Assembly: GCA_949987565.1 (NCBI GenBank) | Contig: OX465103.1 | Coordinates: 5,308,761 to 5,372,760 of the forward strand | Direction: 5' to 3' | Source of the DNA: Luidia sarsii | Taxonomy: Eukaryota; Echinodermata; Asteroidea; Paxillosida; Luidiidae | DNA length: 64,000 nt | Shown: positions 10,951-20,507 of the stretch, one piece after another | Layout of the letters: every line of letters begins with the position of its first letter | How positions within the stretch are numbered: position 1 is the stretch's first letter | Translations under genes and position numbers: made by a program | The notes under the pieces: generated by a model | Told to the model about the DNA's origin: nothing | Database searches by the model: none | The model's input: only the letters and a program-made list of their open reading frames with translations

Positions 10951-11654
10951 TCATAAAGTATTTAAAATGTCATAGTCAGTTTTTCTTTTCTGTGGGGAAA
11001 AAACAAAGCAGCGCCATTCAATACTACATTTAATTGGGGTTCCATTGACAGGATTGGCACTTTAATAATGGCTTTGAATTGCCTGGAAAAATCCCCTCAT
11101 GCCAAAATTATCTTCAGAATCGGAAACAGCCGGATATTAAAGGGGGGGGGGGTTCAAAGAGGCAATACCATGCCCTTGTTATGTCAGACATGTATAGGTC
11201 GAAGATCAAGAGGAAGTAGATGACAGGAAGTGTCTCCACTAAGTGAAGCAATCCAAAGAGGAAGAAAAAAACCCAAAACGGGGGCTTCTGATGTTTTGTG
11301 AAGCCAATTTTTGTTTTAATAGGACAAAATGTGCAGCCCGGCTCATCACTGAACGCTATGGGTGGTGTTTAGTATTGTGTGTATGACCGTTGTGCTGAGA
11401 GTCCCCAAAAAGGCTGACGTAAAGATCTTGAACGCAGATTTATCAGCACAGATTCTAGCGGTCCATTTCAGCAAACTCATCCTAATTTACGATCGATCGC
11501 AAGATGATGAGCGTCGTGCAGAAACTGCACCGCCTATCACAACTTACGATCAGCCATCCAATGTAGGCCTGGCCAGATGAACGGGGTACCCAAAACATGA
11601 CCGACAGTAATTGGTACCCGGTTCCATATTGTAGATTACCCAATTTTTATTTAC

Positions 11655-11888
11655 CATGTGTACCTCTCTACCTCTGCCCTCTACATGTACCTCTCTGCTT
11701 CTCTACCTCTCTAACTATCTACCTCTCTACCTCTCTACCTCTCTACCTCCCTACCCAACCTCTCTTCCTCTCTACTTCTCTACCTGTTCGTCTTTACTTT
11801 TCTACCTCTCTACCTCTGCCCTCTTCCTCTCTACCTCTCTACCTTTCTTCCTCTCTTCCTCTCTTCCTCTCCACCTCTCTACTTATAC
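11655..11888. repeat. TCTACCTC pyrimidine repeat
   Basis: An imperfect 8- to 10-bp pyrimidine repeat (tctacctc, tcttcctc, tacttctc) runs for about 230 bp and ends two bases before the CAG acceptor at 11890, so it supplies an extremely long polypyrimidine tract for the exon at 11891. Confidence 0.88.
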
Positions 11889-11890
11889 AG

Positions 11891-12060
11891 CACCGATGAC
11901 AGCTCCGGTGCTAATTCAAGCGGTCGCAACGGGAGCCACCAGCATCCTGTTGTCTTGGATTGGTCCCCCTGTTGCATCACTGAATGGAGACCTGCGGGGA
12001 TATGTGCTGGCCTTTTACCCAGAGAAAACAGTCAAGGTCCCATCAACTGTCCCTGGACCT
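11891..12060 (+). CDS. RPTP exon c: first half of FN3 domain 2
   Basis: This 170-bp exon follows a TATACAG acceptor and ends at a consensus GTAAGTAG donor. It enters in phase 1 (two bases complete a Thr codon) and exits in phase 0. The peptide reads PMTAPVLIQAVATGATS, then ILLSWIGPPVASLNGDLRGY and VLAFYPEKTVKVPS. It shows the FN3 signature of a proline-rich A strand, the core Trp (SW) with a following proline pair, G-x-x-x-G-Y and the next beta strand. The long upstream pyrimidine repeat merges with the acceptor. The exon pairs with the one at 12629 across a 568-bp intron. Confidence 0.92.
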
Positions 12061-12628
12061 GTAAGTAGACCCTCCCCCTCCCTCTCTCATCTGCCCCCAT
12101 CCGTCCGTCCACAAAACAAATTCAAATTGTACTATTGAATGAAAGAATACTCGACCTTGTACTTTGGGGGAAGGGACTCAAAGTCAAACTTTGGGGAAAG
12201 AACTCCAACTCACTTTTGAGGAAAGGGACTTAAACTTGCACTCGAGGAAAGTAACTCGAGCTCACCCCGGAGAGAAGTGACTCAAACTCGCACTTGAGAG
12301 AAGTGACTCAAACCTAAACTGCAGGGAAGGGACTCAAACTCGCACTTGAAAGAAGGGACTAAGACTCACACTTGAGAGAAGTTACTCAAACTCACTCAAG
12401 GGAAGTGACTCAAACTCGCATGTGGAAGAAGTGACCCAAACCTAGACTTGAGGGAAAGTGACAAACTCAAACTCAATTTCGTAGTGACTCAAACTCGTAC
12501 TCGAGAGAAGTGACTCCAACTCATACATGACGGACAGGTGGGGATGGGGCTGGATGGCTGTTGACTGCAGTGCGAGTGCGACCCTTGCCTCTGATCCTTT
12601 TTGTGGATTCTTCATTTCATTTTTGAAG
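12061..12628. repeat. intron 3, mostly a 26-bp minisatellite
   Basis: Between about 12150 and 12525 the short intron is filled by a diverged tandem repeat of roughly 26 bp, built around GTGACTCAAACTCGCACTTG and AGAGAAG, with about fourteen degenerate copies. A similar GTGACTCAAA word makes up the repeat at 60365-60690. No coding potential is indicated. Confidence 0.85.
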
Positions 12629-12767
12629 ACACAGCAGGGCTTCGAAGTGATGGGCCTGCTCCCCTTCACCAACTACACTGTCCGAGTGGCTGCCTACAAC
12701 AACCTGGTGGGGGAGGCTGCCGTGGGGCCCTACAGCACCGATGCCTTTGTGAAGACCATGGCTGCGG
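12629..12767 (+). CDS. RPTP exon d: second half of FN3 domain 2
   Basis: This 139-bp exon starts after TTTTTGAAG in phase 0 and ends one base into a codon at a GTAAGG donor (12768). The peptide TQQGFEVMGLLPFTNY leads into TVRVAAYNNLVGEAAVGPY and STDAFVKTMAA. The L-x-P-F-T-x-Y-x-V-R-V-x-A-x-N motif and the downstream G..S segment are textbook FN3 strands E to G. An NYT sequon is present. The phase-1 exit marks the domain border and joins the exon at 13613 to give a Val codon. Confidence 0.95.
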
Positions 12768-13612
12768 GTAAGGACCGCGGCCAGTCTTCTGTAAGACCTG
12801 GCAGGACCAGTAGGACCTTTGTAATCTGTCTTACCCATTGCATTATCAGTGGCCCGGTGTGGATTGAGTGGCCCGGTGTGCGTTTGATGACCTCCATTAG
12901 TAGGGTCATTGTACCCAATGAGCTATGGCTGGATAAGACTTGTAAGGTTTGCATGGTGGAAATACTAAGTGGAAGGTTTGCATGGTGGAAATACTAAGTG
13001 GAAGGTTTGCATGGTGGAAATACTAAGTGGAAGGTTTGCGGTGACACCATATGTCTCCTCTCCTCCAAGGAGTGTGGCTCTGAAAAGAGTCTCCTGACAA
13101 CGGGCAGAGTACACACGACCCAAAATGTTGAGTTACCGGCTCTTTTCAGAGCCACACTCCTTCTTGAAAGAGAAGAGGCCGCATGGTGTCACCCCAAACC
13201 TTCCACTTAGTATTTCCACCATGCAAACCTTCCACTTAGTTTTTCCACCATGCAAACCTTCCACTTAGTATTTCCAACATGCAAACCTTCAACTGAGCTG
13301 TCACCAATGATAGGCACCAGTCAGTGGACATAAATCTGGACATGAATCTAGCATGTCTAGGGTTATTGTATCCACAGCTGTGACTGTACAAAGTGTACAT
13401 GTACCGGTACAAACAATGTAGATGTGTACACTAAATGGCCAAATTGTGTATGAGCTGAATAGGGTCATTGTATCCACTCTGCTGTCAGGCGCCGGAAGAT
13501 GCCAAGTGATTCAAGAAAAGCTTTTTCTCTCAATTCAAAGTCTTCGTCTCTTCTATCTCTCCCCCTCCTCCCCCTCCTCCTCCTCCTCCTCCTCCGTTTC
13601 TCCCAACCCCAG
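12768..13612. other. intron 4 of the visible gene
   Basis: The intron carries a foldback element (12946-13290), an ACATGT/CCGGTA patch near 13395, and a (TCC)n pyrimidine tract directly before the acceptor at 13612. Confidence 0.8.
12946..13290. mobile_element. foldback element, GGTTTGCGGTGACACC family
   Basis: The left arm has three direct copies of a 29-bp unit (GGTTTGCATGGTGGAAATAC and on) at 12946, 12975 and 13004, then GGTTTGCGGTGACACCATAT and GAGTGTGGCTCTGAAAAGAG. The right arm carries the same blocks in inverted order, ending in inverted copies of the 29-bp unit. The whole can fold into a hairpin of well over 100 paired bases around a core with GTCTCCTGAC and TGTTGAGTTACCGG. Related halves or whole copies lie at 25166, 36951, 41205, 49433, 50922, 52178 and 55090. 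Confidence 0.85.
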
Positions 13613-13804
13613 TTCCGACAATCCCGCGGGACCTGAAGACGTTCCGTCAGGAGGAGAGGAGCATCACCATCTCCTGGTTTGTGCCGGAGCGCATCAACGC
13701 GGCCTCGGCCTCCTACAGGGTCTACTACCGCCGCAGCGGCGAGCCGACCTGGCAGCTGGTGGTCAACTCCACGCCGCTCATCTACTACACGCGCAAAGAC
13801 CTCG
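13613..13804 (+). CDS. RPTP exon e: first half of FN3 domain 3
   Basis: This 192-bp exon lies between a CCAACCCCAG acceptor and a GTGAGT donor at 13805. It enters and leaves in phase 1. The peptide PTIPRDLKTFRQEERS is followed by ITISWFVPERINAAS and YRVYYRRSGEPTWQLV, ending at YYTRKDL. The core Trp, a V-P turn and the Y-R-V-Y-Y strand identify an FN3 first half; NST is a sequon. The exon is clearly more GC-rich than its surroundings. It closes with a G that joins AA from the exon at 16089 (Glu). Confidence 0.92.
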
Positions 13805-13867
13805 GTGAGTCCTCCAACGAGGCCGCCCCCCCTCCCCCACCTCCCCATCAACTCTGCTTGTGATTTA

Positions 13868-14205
13868 CAGGGATGTAAGACTTTCAGAAATTTTCAGATT
13901 ATTTCCGGATTTCTGGAAATGTTGTGATTTTTCGTTTGTGATTTTTTTTTTATATTAAAAAAAAAACAATTAAAAAAATTCAATTTTATCTCAAACAGGT
14001 ACCGATATCTCAAACTGCACATTTTTTCTGTTAAAACCCTAAAAAAACTGATGGGCGCCTGCACCCCTGACGTGAATCTCTCGGTCGCGTAAGCGCTCAC
14101 TCGCAGTCGCATCTCTCGGTCGCATCAGCGCTCACTTGCAGTCGCACAATTGATTTGCCTTCAGTGATTTTCAGGAAATGACTTTATCGGTCACTTACAT
14201 CCCAG
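13868..14205. mobile_element. CAGGGATG-family MITE
   Basis: Ends are CAGGGATGTAAG and CTTACATCCCAG (one terminal mismatch). GATTTA precedes it (13862-13867) and GATTCA follows (14206-14211), a 6-bp duplication with one change. The interior carries GTTAAAACCCTAAAAA and repeats of CGCTCACTCGCAGTCGCA shared with the family. There is no open frame of interest. Confidence 0.82.
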
Positions 14206-14256
14206 GATTCAGCACTCGGCCTTTAGCTCTCCTGTATATGTAGAGGTGAGTGAAGC

Positions 14257-14332
14257 AGCTCGGTGGTCAAGTGGCTAAGACGGCTGCTCTATAAAGCAGG
14301 AGGCGCAGGTTCGAATCCTGCCCGAGCTGCCC
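14257..14332 (+). repeat. tRNA-like sequence (SINE head)
   Basis: AGCTCGG at the start pairs perfectly with CCGAGCT near the end, followed by a discriminator G and CC. The D-arm (GTCAAGTGGCTAAGAC) and T-arm (GCAGG-TTCGAAT-CCTGC) are intact and look like a class II (Ser/Leu) tRNA. The anticodon arm, however, gives CTGCT/AGCAG around a 6-base loop, and the family is dispersed here, so a functional tRNA is doubtful. It is the best-preserved copy in the window. Confidence 0.65.
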
Positions 14333-14749
14333 ATGTTTTATTCTAGTTGGCCGCAGGGAAAAACTTAAAGCAGTGCCAGAACTACAACAAATCTGGCTGG
14401 ACACAAAAATAATCAAAGGAAATTTTTGTGACCTCAACTAGCTCAGTGGTCAAGTTGTCCACACCAGAAAGGATGGAAATGTCAGGCCCTCTAACTTTTG
14501 AGATTCATGTATAGCAGGTCATCTTGGTCAGTGAGCCGTTGGCAACAGTTTTTGGTATTTACATCTGAGGTGCATTGGGGACTTGTACGCCATCGGGAAT
14601 GGGCACGAATCATTCGGGGCAGGTTGGAAGCGCATTCTAAGAATTCAGCGGCATTTTGTACATCCTTCATTCGGGCTGGATCTGCATGATTCCTTCTGAG
14701 TCCAAATAAGTGTGGCGGGGCCTTCAAAAAGCACAAGAAAAGCTTGCTC

Positions 14750-15588
14750 TTAACCCTTTAAACTCAGCCCTGTACAATATCGGACGCCGGCGTCCGATGA
14801 AATAAATCACTTATAACTCTTTATCTACCGCCCTCTGTAGGTCAAAAGTGGTACCATTGGAAAGGTGAACAAACAAGCTTTCTAACCATAGGCTGGTAGC
14901 CTATGTCAGACGTATACAAAAATAAATACGATATGAAAAAGAAGCCAGACCTATCCTTTTTCTGTCATTCACAAGAGTTCGCGAGTTTCGGCCCAAAGTG
15001 TGCAAGTTCCGGTTGAATTATCGCATAAAACCACTTCATACTATATTGTACAGCTTCAGAATGCCCCCAAAGAAGCCCGAAAAGACACTACATATGGGCA
15101 GGTGTTCCAGAACAACATAATGTATGGAGAAGACATTTCATATACATGAATTTCTTCAATGAGAGCGAAGTAAAGACTATCTTGAAGTGGCACACTAGCT
15201 GGATGTATGATTTGTTTAGCTACCCATGCATGCACATGGATCATTTGAATGGCATCATTTTGGGGGAAATACTCACTTTTTGTCTACAGATTTTTATATG
15301 GATAGAAAGAGTATTAGTTGTAGAATACAAAAATGAAGTCAAAACATTCTCAGTATTTTTCTAAAATTATGAAATTTACATAAATATGAAACAAAAATGA
15401 AATTTTCTAATTCAAATAAGAGATTAAAAAATGGCCGCATTTTTTCCCAAAAGCCCCTGGAGGATTGATTTCTTCACAGAAATGTAGCTAAATATGTAAG
15501 CTTTTCTGACAAGAAAAGTGGACTTGTGAAGACAAAATCACAGCACATGCAAAACTCACAAAAGATGGGCCTGAGTTTAAAGGGTTAA
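14750..15588. mobile_element. piggyBac-like non-autonomous element
   Basis: The element is framed by TTAA on both sides. Its left end TTAACCCTTTAAACTCAG is mirrored at the right by CTGAGTTTAAAGGGTTAA. TTAA duplications and ends beginning CCC are the hallmark of piggyBac elements. The 839-bp interior is AT-rich and encodes no transposase. Confidence 0.82.
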
Positions 15589-15799
15589 TGAATGACATTG
15601 CCTGCCAAAAATCTTTTTCATTGCAAACCATAGTCCGACAAAAAGTCCAATCCCGACGACCCTACACAGAGGTATATTTGATGATCCTGTTGACCAAAGG
15701 CAGACCATTCATGTCGTTCATAATAAAGGATTTGTTGTCGTTTTTCTGTTTACATGAAGTTAATACAAAAAAACTGTAGCAAACTGCTCAATGACCTGC

Positions 15800-15910
15800 A
15801 ATACCTAATTCTCAAAAGTTAGAGGGCATTTCTCAAAGGTCCTGCTAGGCCTTTGAGAAAGGCCCTGGTAGGATCGAAACTTCAGGCCCTCTAACTTTTG
15901 AGGTTTTTCT
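15800..15910. repeat. hairpin repeat unit (hammerhead-like family)
   Basis: CTCAAAAGTTAGAGGGC, TTTCTCAAAGGTCCTGCTAG, CCTTTGAGAAAGG and CAGGCCCTCTAACTTTTGAG occur in order, so the two ends are inverted copies. The same blocks recur at a dozen places in the window; see the finding on hammerhead-like motifs. Confidence 0.7.
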
Positions 15911-16088
15911 GTCTATTATTATCCCAAACATGAAGTGATACTGGAAATGATACAATCTGAATTTCTGAAATTGCAAGTGTCATTTTTAGAGGGCCTTTTT
16001 GAGTCCAATCAGGACGTTTCTCAAAAGCCAGTACTGGTATGTTTCATTTTTTTTTTTTTTTTTATTTCCTTCTTTTCTTCTTTCGCAG

Positions 16089-16184
16089 AAATTTATACAC
16101 AGTACGATTTTCGAGTGACGGCCATCAATGTGGTTGGTGAGGGCAACCCTGCCATTCTGCTCAATGCCTCCACAGACGTCGCCG
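16089..16184 (+). CDS. RPTP exon f: second half of FN3 domain 3
   Basis: This 96-bp exon follows a strong pyrimidine tract ending TTTCGCAG and ends at a GTAAGT donor (16185). It enters and exits in phase 1. The peptide IYTQYDFRVTAINVVGEGNP continues with AILLNASTDVA. The Y-D-F-R-V-T-A-x-N-x-x-G-E-G sequence is the classic second half of an FN3 domain; NAS is a sequon. Its final G joins CG of the exon at 30394, 14.2 kb away, giving an Ala codon at the start of FN3 domain 4. A large 35-bp satellite begins only about 135 bp downstream. Confidence 0.93.
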
Positions 16185-16320
16185 GTAAGTTTGTGATATC
16201 CTGTAATTTGGTTTTCAATCTTCAGAACTCCTGGCCAGGCATTCCTGGTATCAGTCAGGTGAATGCAGGCACTGTGGTAACTAGAATAGCCATCATGTAT
16301 GGACTGAACGAGTTACGTGC

Positions 16321-18709
16321 AATTGTGGCTGGAATCGTCCGCTGTGTGCAAGCTGAATTGTGGCTGGAATGGTCAGCTGTGTGCAAGCTGAATTGTGGCT
16401 TGAATGGTCCGCTGTGTGCAAGCTGAATTGTGGCTGGAATGGTCCGCTGTGTGCAAGCTGAATTGTGGCTGGAATGGTCCGCTGTGTGCAAGCTGAATTG
16501 TGGCTGGAATGGTCCGCTGTGTGGAAGCTGAATTGTGGCTGGAATGGTCCGCTGTGTGCAAGCTGAATTGTGGCTTGAATGGTCCGCTGTGTGCAAGCTG
16601 AATTGTGGCTGGAATGGTCCGCTGTGTGCAAGCTGAATTGTGGCTTGAATGGTCCGCTGTGTGCAAGCTGAATTGTGGCTGGAATGGTCCGCTGTGTGCA
16701 AGCTGAATTGTGGCTTGAATGGTCCGCTGTGTGGAAGCTGAATTGTGGCTGGAATGGTCCGCTGTGTGCAAGCTGAATTGTGGCTGGAATGGTCCGCTGT
16801 GTGCAAGCTGAATTGTGGCTGGAATGGTCAGCTGTGTGCAAGCTGAATTGTGGCTGGAATGGTCAGCTGTGTGCAAGCTGAATTGTGGCTGGAATGGTCC
16901 GCTGTGTGGAAGCTGAATTGTGGCTGGAATGGTCCGCTGTGTGGAAGCTGAATTGTGGCTGGAATGGTCCGCTGTGTGCAAGCTGAATTGTGGCTGGAAT
17001 CGTCCGCTGTGTGCAAGCTGAATTGTGGCTGGAATGGTCCTCTGTATGCAAGCTGAATTGTGGCTGGAATGGTCCGCTGTGTGGAAGCTGAATTGTGGCT
17101 GGAATGGTCCGCTGTGTGGAAGCTGAATTGTGGCTTGAATGGTCCGCTGTGTGCAAGCTGAATTGTGGCTGGAATGGCCTGCTGTGTGGAAGCTGAATTG
17201 TGGCTTGAATGGTCCGCTGTGTGCAAGCTGAATTGTGGCTGGAATGGCCTGCTGTGTGGAAGCTGAATTGTGGCTGGAATGGTCCGCTGTGTGCAAGCTG
17301 AATTGTGGCTGGAATGGTCCGCTGTGTGGAAGCTGAATTGTGGCTGGAATGGTCCGCTGTGTGGAAGCTGAATTGTGGCTGGAATGGTCCGCTGTGTGCA
17401 AGCTGAATTGTGGCTGGAATGGTCCGCTGTGTGCAAGCTGAATTGTGGCTGGAATGGTCCGCTGTGTGCAAGCTGAATTGTGGCTGGAATGGCCCGCTGT
17501 GTGCAAGCTGAATTGTGGCTGGAATGGTCCGCTGTGTGCAAGCTGAATTGTGGCTGGAATGGCCTGCTGTGTGGAAGCTGAATTGTGGCTGGAATGGTCC
17601 GCTGTGTGCAAGCTGAATTGTGGCTGGAATGGCCCGCTGTGTGCAAGCTGAATTGTGGCTGGAATGGTCCGCTGTGTGCAAGCTGAATTGTGGCTGGAAT
17701 GGTCCGCTGTGTGCAAGCTGTATTGTGGCTGGAATGGTCCGCTGTGTGCAAGCTGAATTGTGGCTGGAATGGTCCGCTGTGTGCAAGCTGAATTGTGGCT
17801 GGAATGGTCCGCTGTGTGCAAGCTGAATTGTGGCTGGAATGGCCTGCTGTGTGGAAGCTGAATTGTGGCTGGAATGGTCCGCTGTGTGCAAGCTGAATTG
17901 TGGCTTGAATGGTCCGCTGTGTGCAAGCTGAATTGTGGCTGGAATGGCCCGCTGTGTGCAAGCTGAATTGTGGCTGGAATGGTCCGCTGTGTGCAAGCTG
18001 AATTGTGGCTGGAATGGTCCGCTGTGTGCAAGCTGAATTGTGGCTTGAATGGTCCGCTGTGTGCAAGCTGAATTGTGGCTGGAATGGTCCGCTGTGTGCA
18101 AGCTGAATTGTGGCTGGAATGGTCCGCTGTGTGCAAGCTGAATTGTGGCTGGAATGGTCCGCTGTGTGCAAGCTGAATTGTGGCTGGAATGGCCTGCTGT
18201 GTGGAAGCTGAATTGTGGCTGGAATGGTCCGCTGTGTGCAAGCTGAATTGTGGCTTGAATGGTCCGCTGTGTGCAAGCTGAATTGTGGCTGGAATGGCCC
18301 GCTGTGTGCAAGCTGAATTGTGGCTGGAATGGTCCGCTGTGTGCAAGCTGAATTGTGGCTGGAATGGTCCGCTGTGTGCAAGCTGAATTGTGGCTGGAAT
18401 GGTCCTCTGTATGCAAGCTGAATTGTGGCTGGAATGGTCCGCTGTGTGCAAGCTGAATTGTGGCTGGAATGGTCCGCTGTGTGGAAGCTGAATTGTGGCT
18501 GGAATGGTCCGCTGTGTGCAAGCTGAATTGTGGCTGGAATGGTCCGCTGTGTGCAAGCTGAATTGTGGCTGGAATGGTCCGCTGTGTGGAAGCTGAATTG
18601 TGGCTGGAATGGTCCGCTGGGTGCAAGCTGAATTGTGGCTGGAATGGTCCGCTGGGTGCAAGCTGAATTGTGGCTGGAATGGTCAGCTGTGTGCAAGCTG
18701 AATTGTGGT
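16321..18709. repeat. 35-bp satellite array, about 68 copies
   Basis: The unit reads AATTGTGGCTGGAATGGTCC then GCTGTGTGCAAGCTG and is 35 bp long with few indels over 2.39 kb. Variants (GGCCTGCTG, GGCCCGCTG, TGGCTTGAAT, GTGGAAGCTG) are not random: GGCCTG falls at 17176, 17246, 17561, 17841 and 18191, always multiples of 35 apart, and several variant words repeat exactly 350 bp later. Because 35 is not a multiple of three and the minus strand has no stop in the unit, all three minus frames stay open for hundreds of codons. These frames are by-products of the repeat, not genes. Confidence 0.95.
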
Positions 18710-19289
18710 CAGTCACAGAATCGGAATCATTCCTCCTCTGTTCTCTGCAGTAGTCCCACTGTTAGGATGAACTAGCGCCCTCTTGTGACAAGAACTGGCG
18801 GCAGTGTTGAGCCTGCCATCTACAGTGCACCATTTGTTCCACACAAGATTTTGTGGGGTTTTAGCTGTGAGGAAAGGCTGCCCACCCGGCAGTGCGATCG
18901 AATTGAGTAAATGTGTTGCATTTTCATTAGTGAAGGACAATAAAATTGAAGCCTTTTTTTTATTTTTTATTTTTTTGGGAGCGATTCTGACAACTGACCC
19001 TTTAGAATCCAGTCACATGGGCTCTTTCCTCTTTCCTAAAACCCCAGCTTAGGCTTAGGCTTCGGCTTCAACTTCGTCTCTGCTATCCCAAAGATGAAAA
19101 CATACCGGTATGTTGGAGTTCTTTGTTGAAGTTGAAGCTTAAGCTTTGGATTTTTGTTTCAAAATGCAGTGTAGCATTAGAAATTGAAGCCAAAGGCCTG
19201 CCGTCATGCCTTTGTACTTTCAAAATGGATGAAAGAAACAAAGCTGGAGCCTGAGCCTAAGCCGGATTTCGGAAAAGGGCTGTGACTAC

Positions 19290-19365
19290 AGGCAGAGCAC
19301 TAACTGTTGAGTTTACTGGCTCTTCTCAGAGCCACGCTCATTCTCGAAAGAGATAACGATAAACA
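19290..19365. repeat. fragment of the GGTTTGCGGTGACACC foldback family
   Basis: GGCAGAGCACTAACTGTTGA, GTTTACTGGCTCTTCTCAG and AGCCACGCTC..CTCGAAAGAGAT correspond to the core and right arm of the foldback at 12946. The outer parts are missing. The surrounding 18710-20080 shows no recognisable gene. Confidence 0.55.
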
Positions 19366-20099
19366 TGCATGTCACTGCATGCATTCTACACTAGTCTAGA
19401 ATCTCTTGACTAGTTTCCCCCACCCCCACATACATTTTGCAGTCAACTATGACACTCAATCAAGGCGGAGTTGCTTTGAGGGAAACAGGATTAGCCAGCC
19501 CCTGACATTTTCTTTTTAGAAATTGATGCAAGATGGTGACCTCTCCAAAGGGTTGAGTGAGGCGTCTGGGAAGGGATGGGTCGGTCGTGGGAATATAACA
19601 ATCATGATGTTTTGCGTCGAGGAGATTGTAATTCAAGTTATATTGTAGTTACTTGAGTAAGGTCGTTTAGTCTGTTCATACTTTTGGTGTTAGGCCAGAA
19701 TATTTGGTGTGTCTTTGAATCACTTCTATACCAAAGCCTGCAAAATTGCACTCTAAAAAGGCTGCAAACTGACCCCAAACTCCAATTGCAAACGTCGAGA
19801 CCAAGGTGCGGCTAGGAAGTGCGGAGATGTGCCAGCGTTTGACTGCCCTCAACCATCCTAATGCCGTTGTGCTGTCGCAAGGTTGTCCCTGTCCCACATC
19901 TGTCGCAAAGTTTACCGTGTAACGACACTGCATCCGGCATTGTGTGATCGAGCTACTGTGCATGTGTGTCTCGGACATGAGCATCGCAGAAAATGAATTG
20001 CTGCTGATTTGTTTATGGACCTGAGAGTCTTTGACGACATGAGTTGGTGATGAAAGAGAAGAACTACTGGTACTACCGGAAACTACCGGCACATATGGA

Positions 20100-20507
20100 A
20101 TGGATACGTGAGGCTTGGCCAATAAGTTCCAAAGAACTGAAAGCTCTTTTGACATGAAAATGCAGAGAAGACTGTTAGGGATCACATGCAAACAGGAGAG
20201 AACAAACAAATCTGTCAGGGAAGAAATGAAAGAAAAGTGCAGCCATTATAGATCCTCTAGTCTAGCTAACATTGTGAAGAAACGAAAGTTGACCTACTTT
20301 GGTCATGCCACAAGGTCCGAAAACACAATAGCAAAGGACATTACACTAGGGTTAACAGAGGGTCAGAACAAAAGAGGCAGACCCGGGAGACAGTGGCTGG
20401 ATGATGCAAGGGAATGGACCAACACTCCCATATAGGACCTGATAGGGAAGACCAAGGTTGGGGGAGAGTGGAGGAGGTTCGTCCATCAGTGCACCAATGG
20501 TCGGTGA
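20100..20507 (+). pseudogene. non-LTR retrotransposon 3' end (reverse transcriptase C-terminus)
   Basis: An open frame reads FQRTESSFDMKMQRRLLGIT, then NIVKKRKLTYFGHATRSEN and GQNKRGRPGRQWLDDAREW. The R-R-L-L-G-I, R-K-L-x-Y-F-G-H and R-G-R-P-x-x-x-W-x-D blocks are the conserved tail that follows the reverse transcriptase domain of many animal non-LTR (LINE) elements. A TAG at 20433-20435 interrupts it; the same frame continues as DLIGKTKVGGEWRRFVHQC to a TGA at 20505. The upstream polymerase and endonuclease are absent, so it is a 5'-truncated dead copy. The clade was not resolved. Confidence 0.8.

Larger units (their letters stand above)
9451..11890. other. intron 2 of the visible gene
   Basis: The intron holds a 73-bp-type minisatellite (about 9625-10165) interrupted by a CAGGGATG-family element, two tRNA-like repeats of a second family (10421-10482 minus, 10866-10950 plus), an AT-rich stretch at 10480-10700, and a TCTACCTC pyrimidine repeat (11655-11888) that merges into the splice acceptor. 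Near 11490-11560 a CGATCGATCGCAAG block matches, inverted, a block near 59740-59770. The rest shows nothing recognisable. Confidence 0.75.
13805..16088. other. intron 5 of the visible gene
   Basis: The intron contains a CAGGGATG-family element (13868-14205), a tRNA-like SINE (14257-14332), inverted CCCTCTAACTTTTGAGA words at 14487 and 15811, a piggyBac-like element (14750-15588), and a hammerhead-like hairpin unit (15800-15910). A T-run of about 20 precedes the acceptor of the next exon. Confidence 0.8.

Noticed and set aside
14257..14332. Functional tRNA-Ser or tRNA-Leu gene
   Set aside because: The anticodon arm is abnormal and at least four related dispersed copies point to a SINE.
16373..18661. 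762-codon minus-strand open frame with HSSHNSACTQRT-type repeats
   Set aside because: It is generated by the 35-bp satellite, which leaves all three minus frames open; there is no splice, promoter or family evidence.
16321..18709. CRISPR array
   Set aside because: The 35-bp units are contiguous with no unique spacers, and the genome is eukaryotic.
19676..20209. 177-codon minus-strand frame upstream of the LINE fragment
   Set aside because: No recognisable domain, no splice evidence, and its end overlaps the plus-strand LINE tail.
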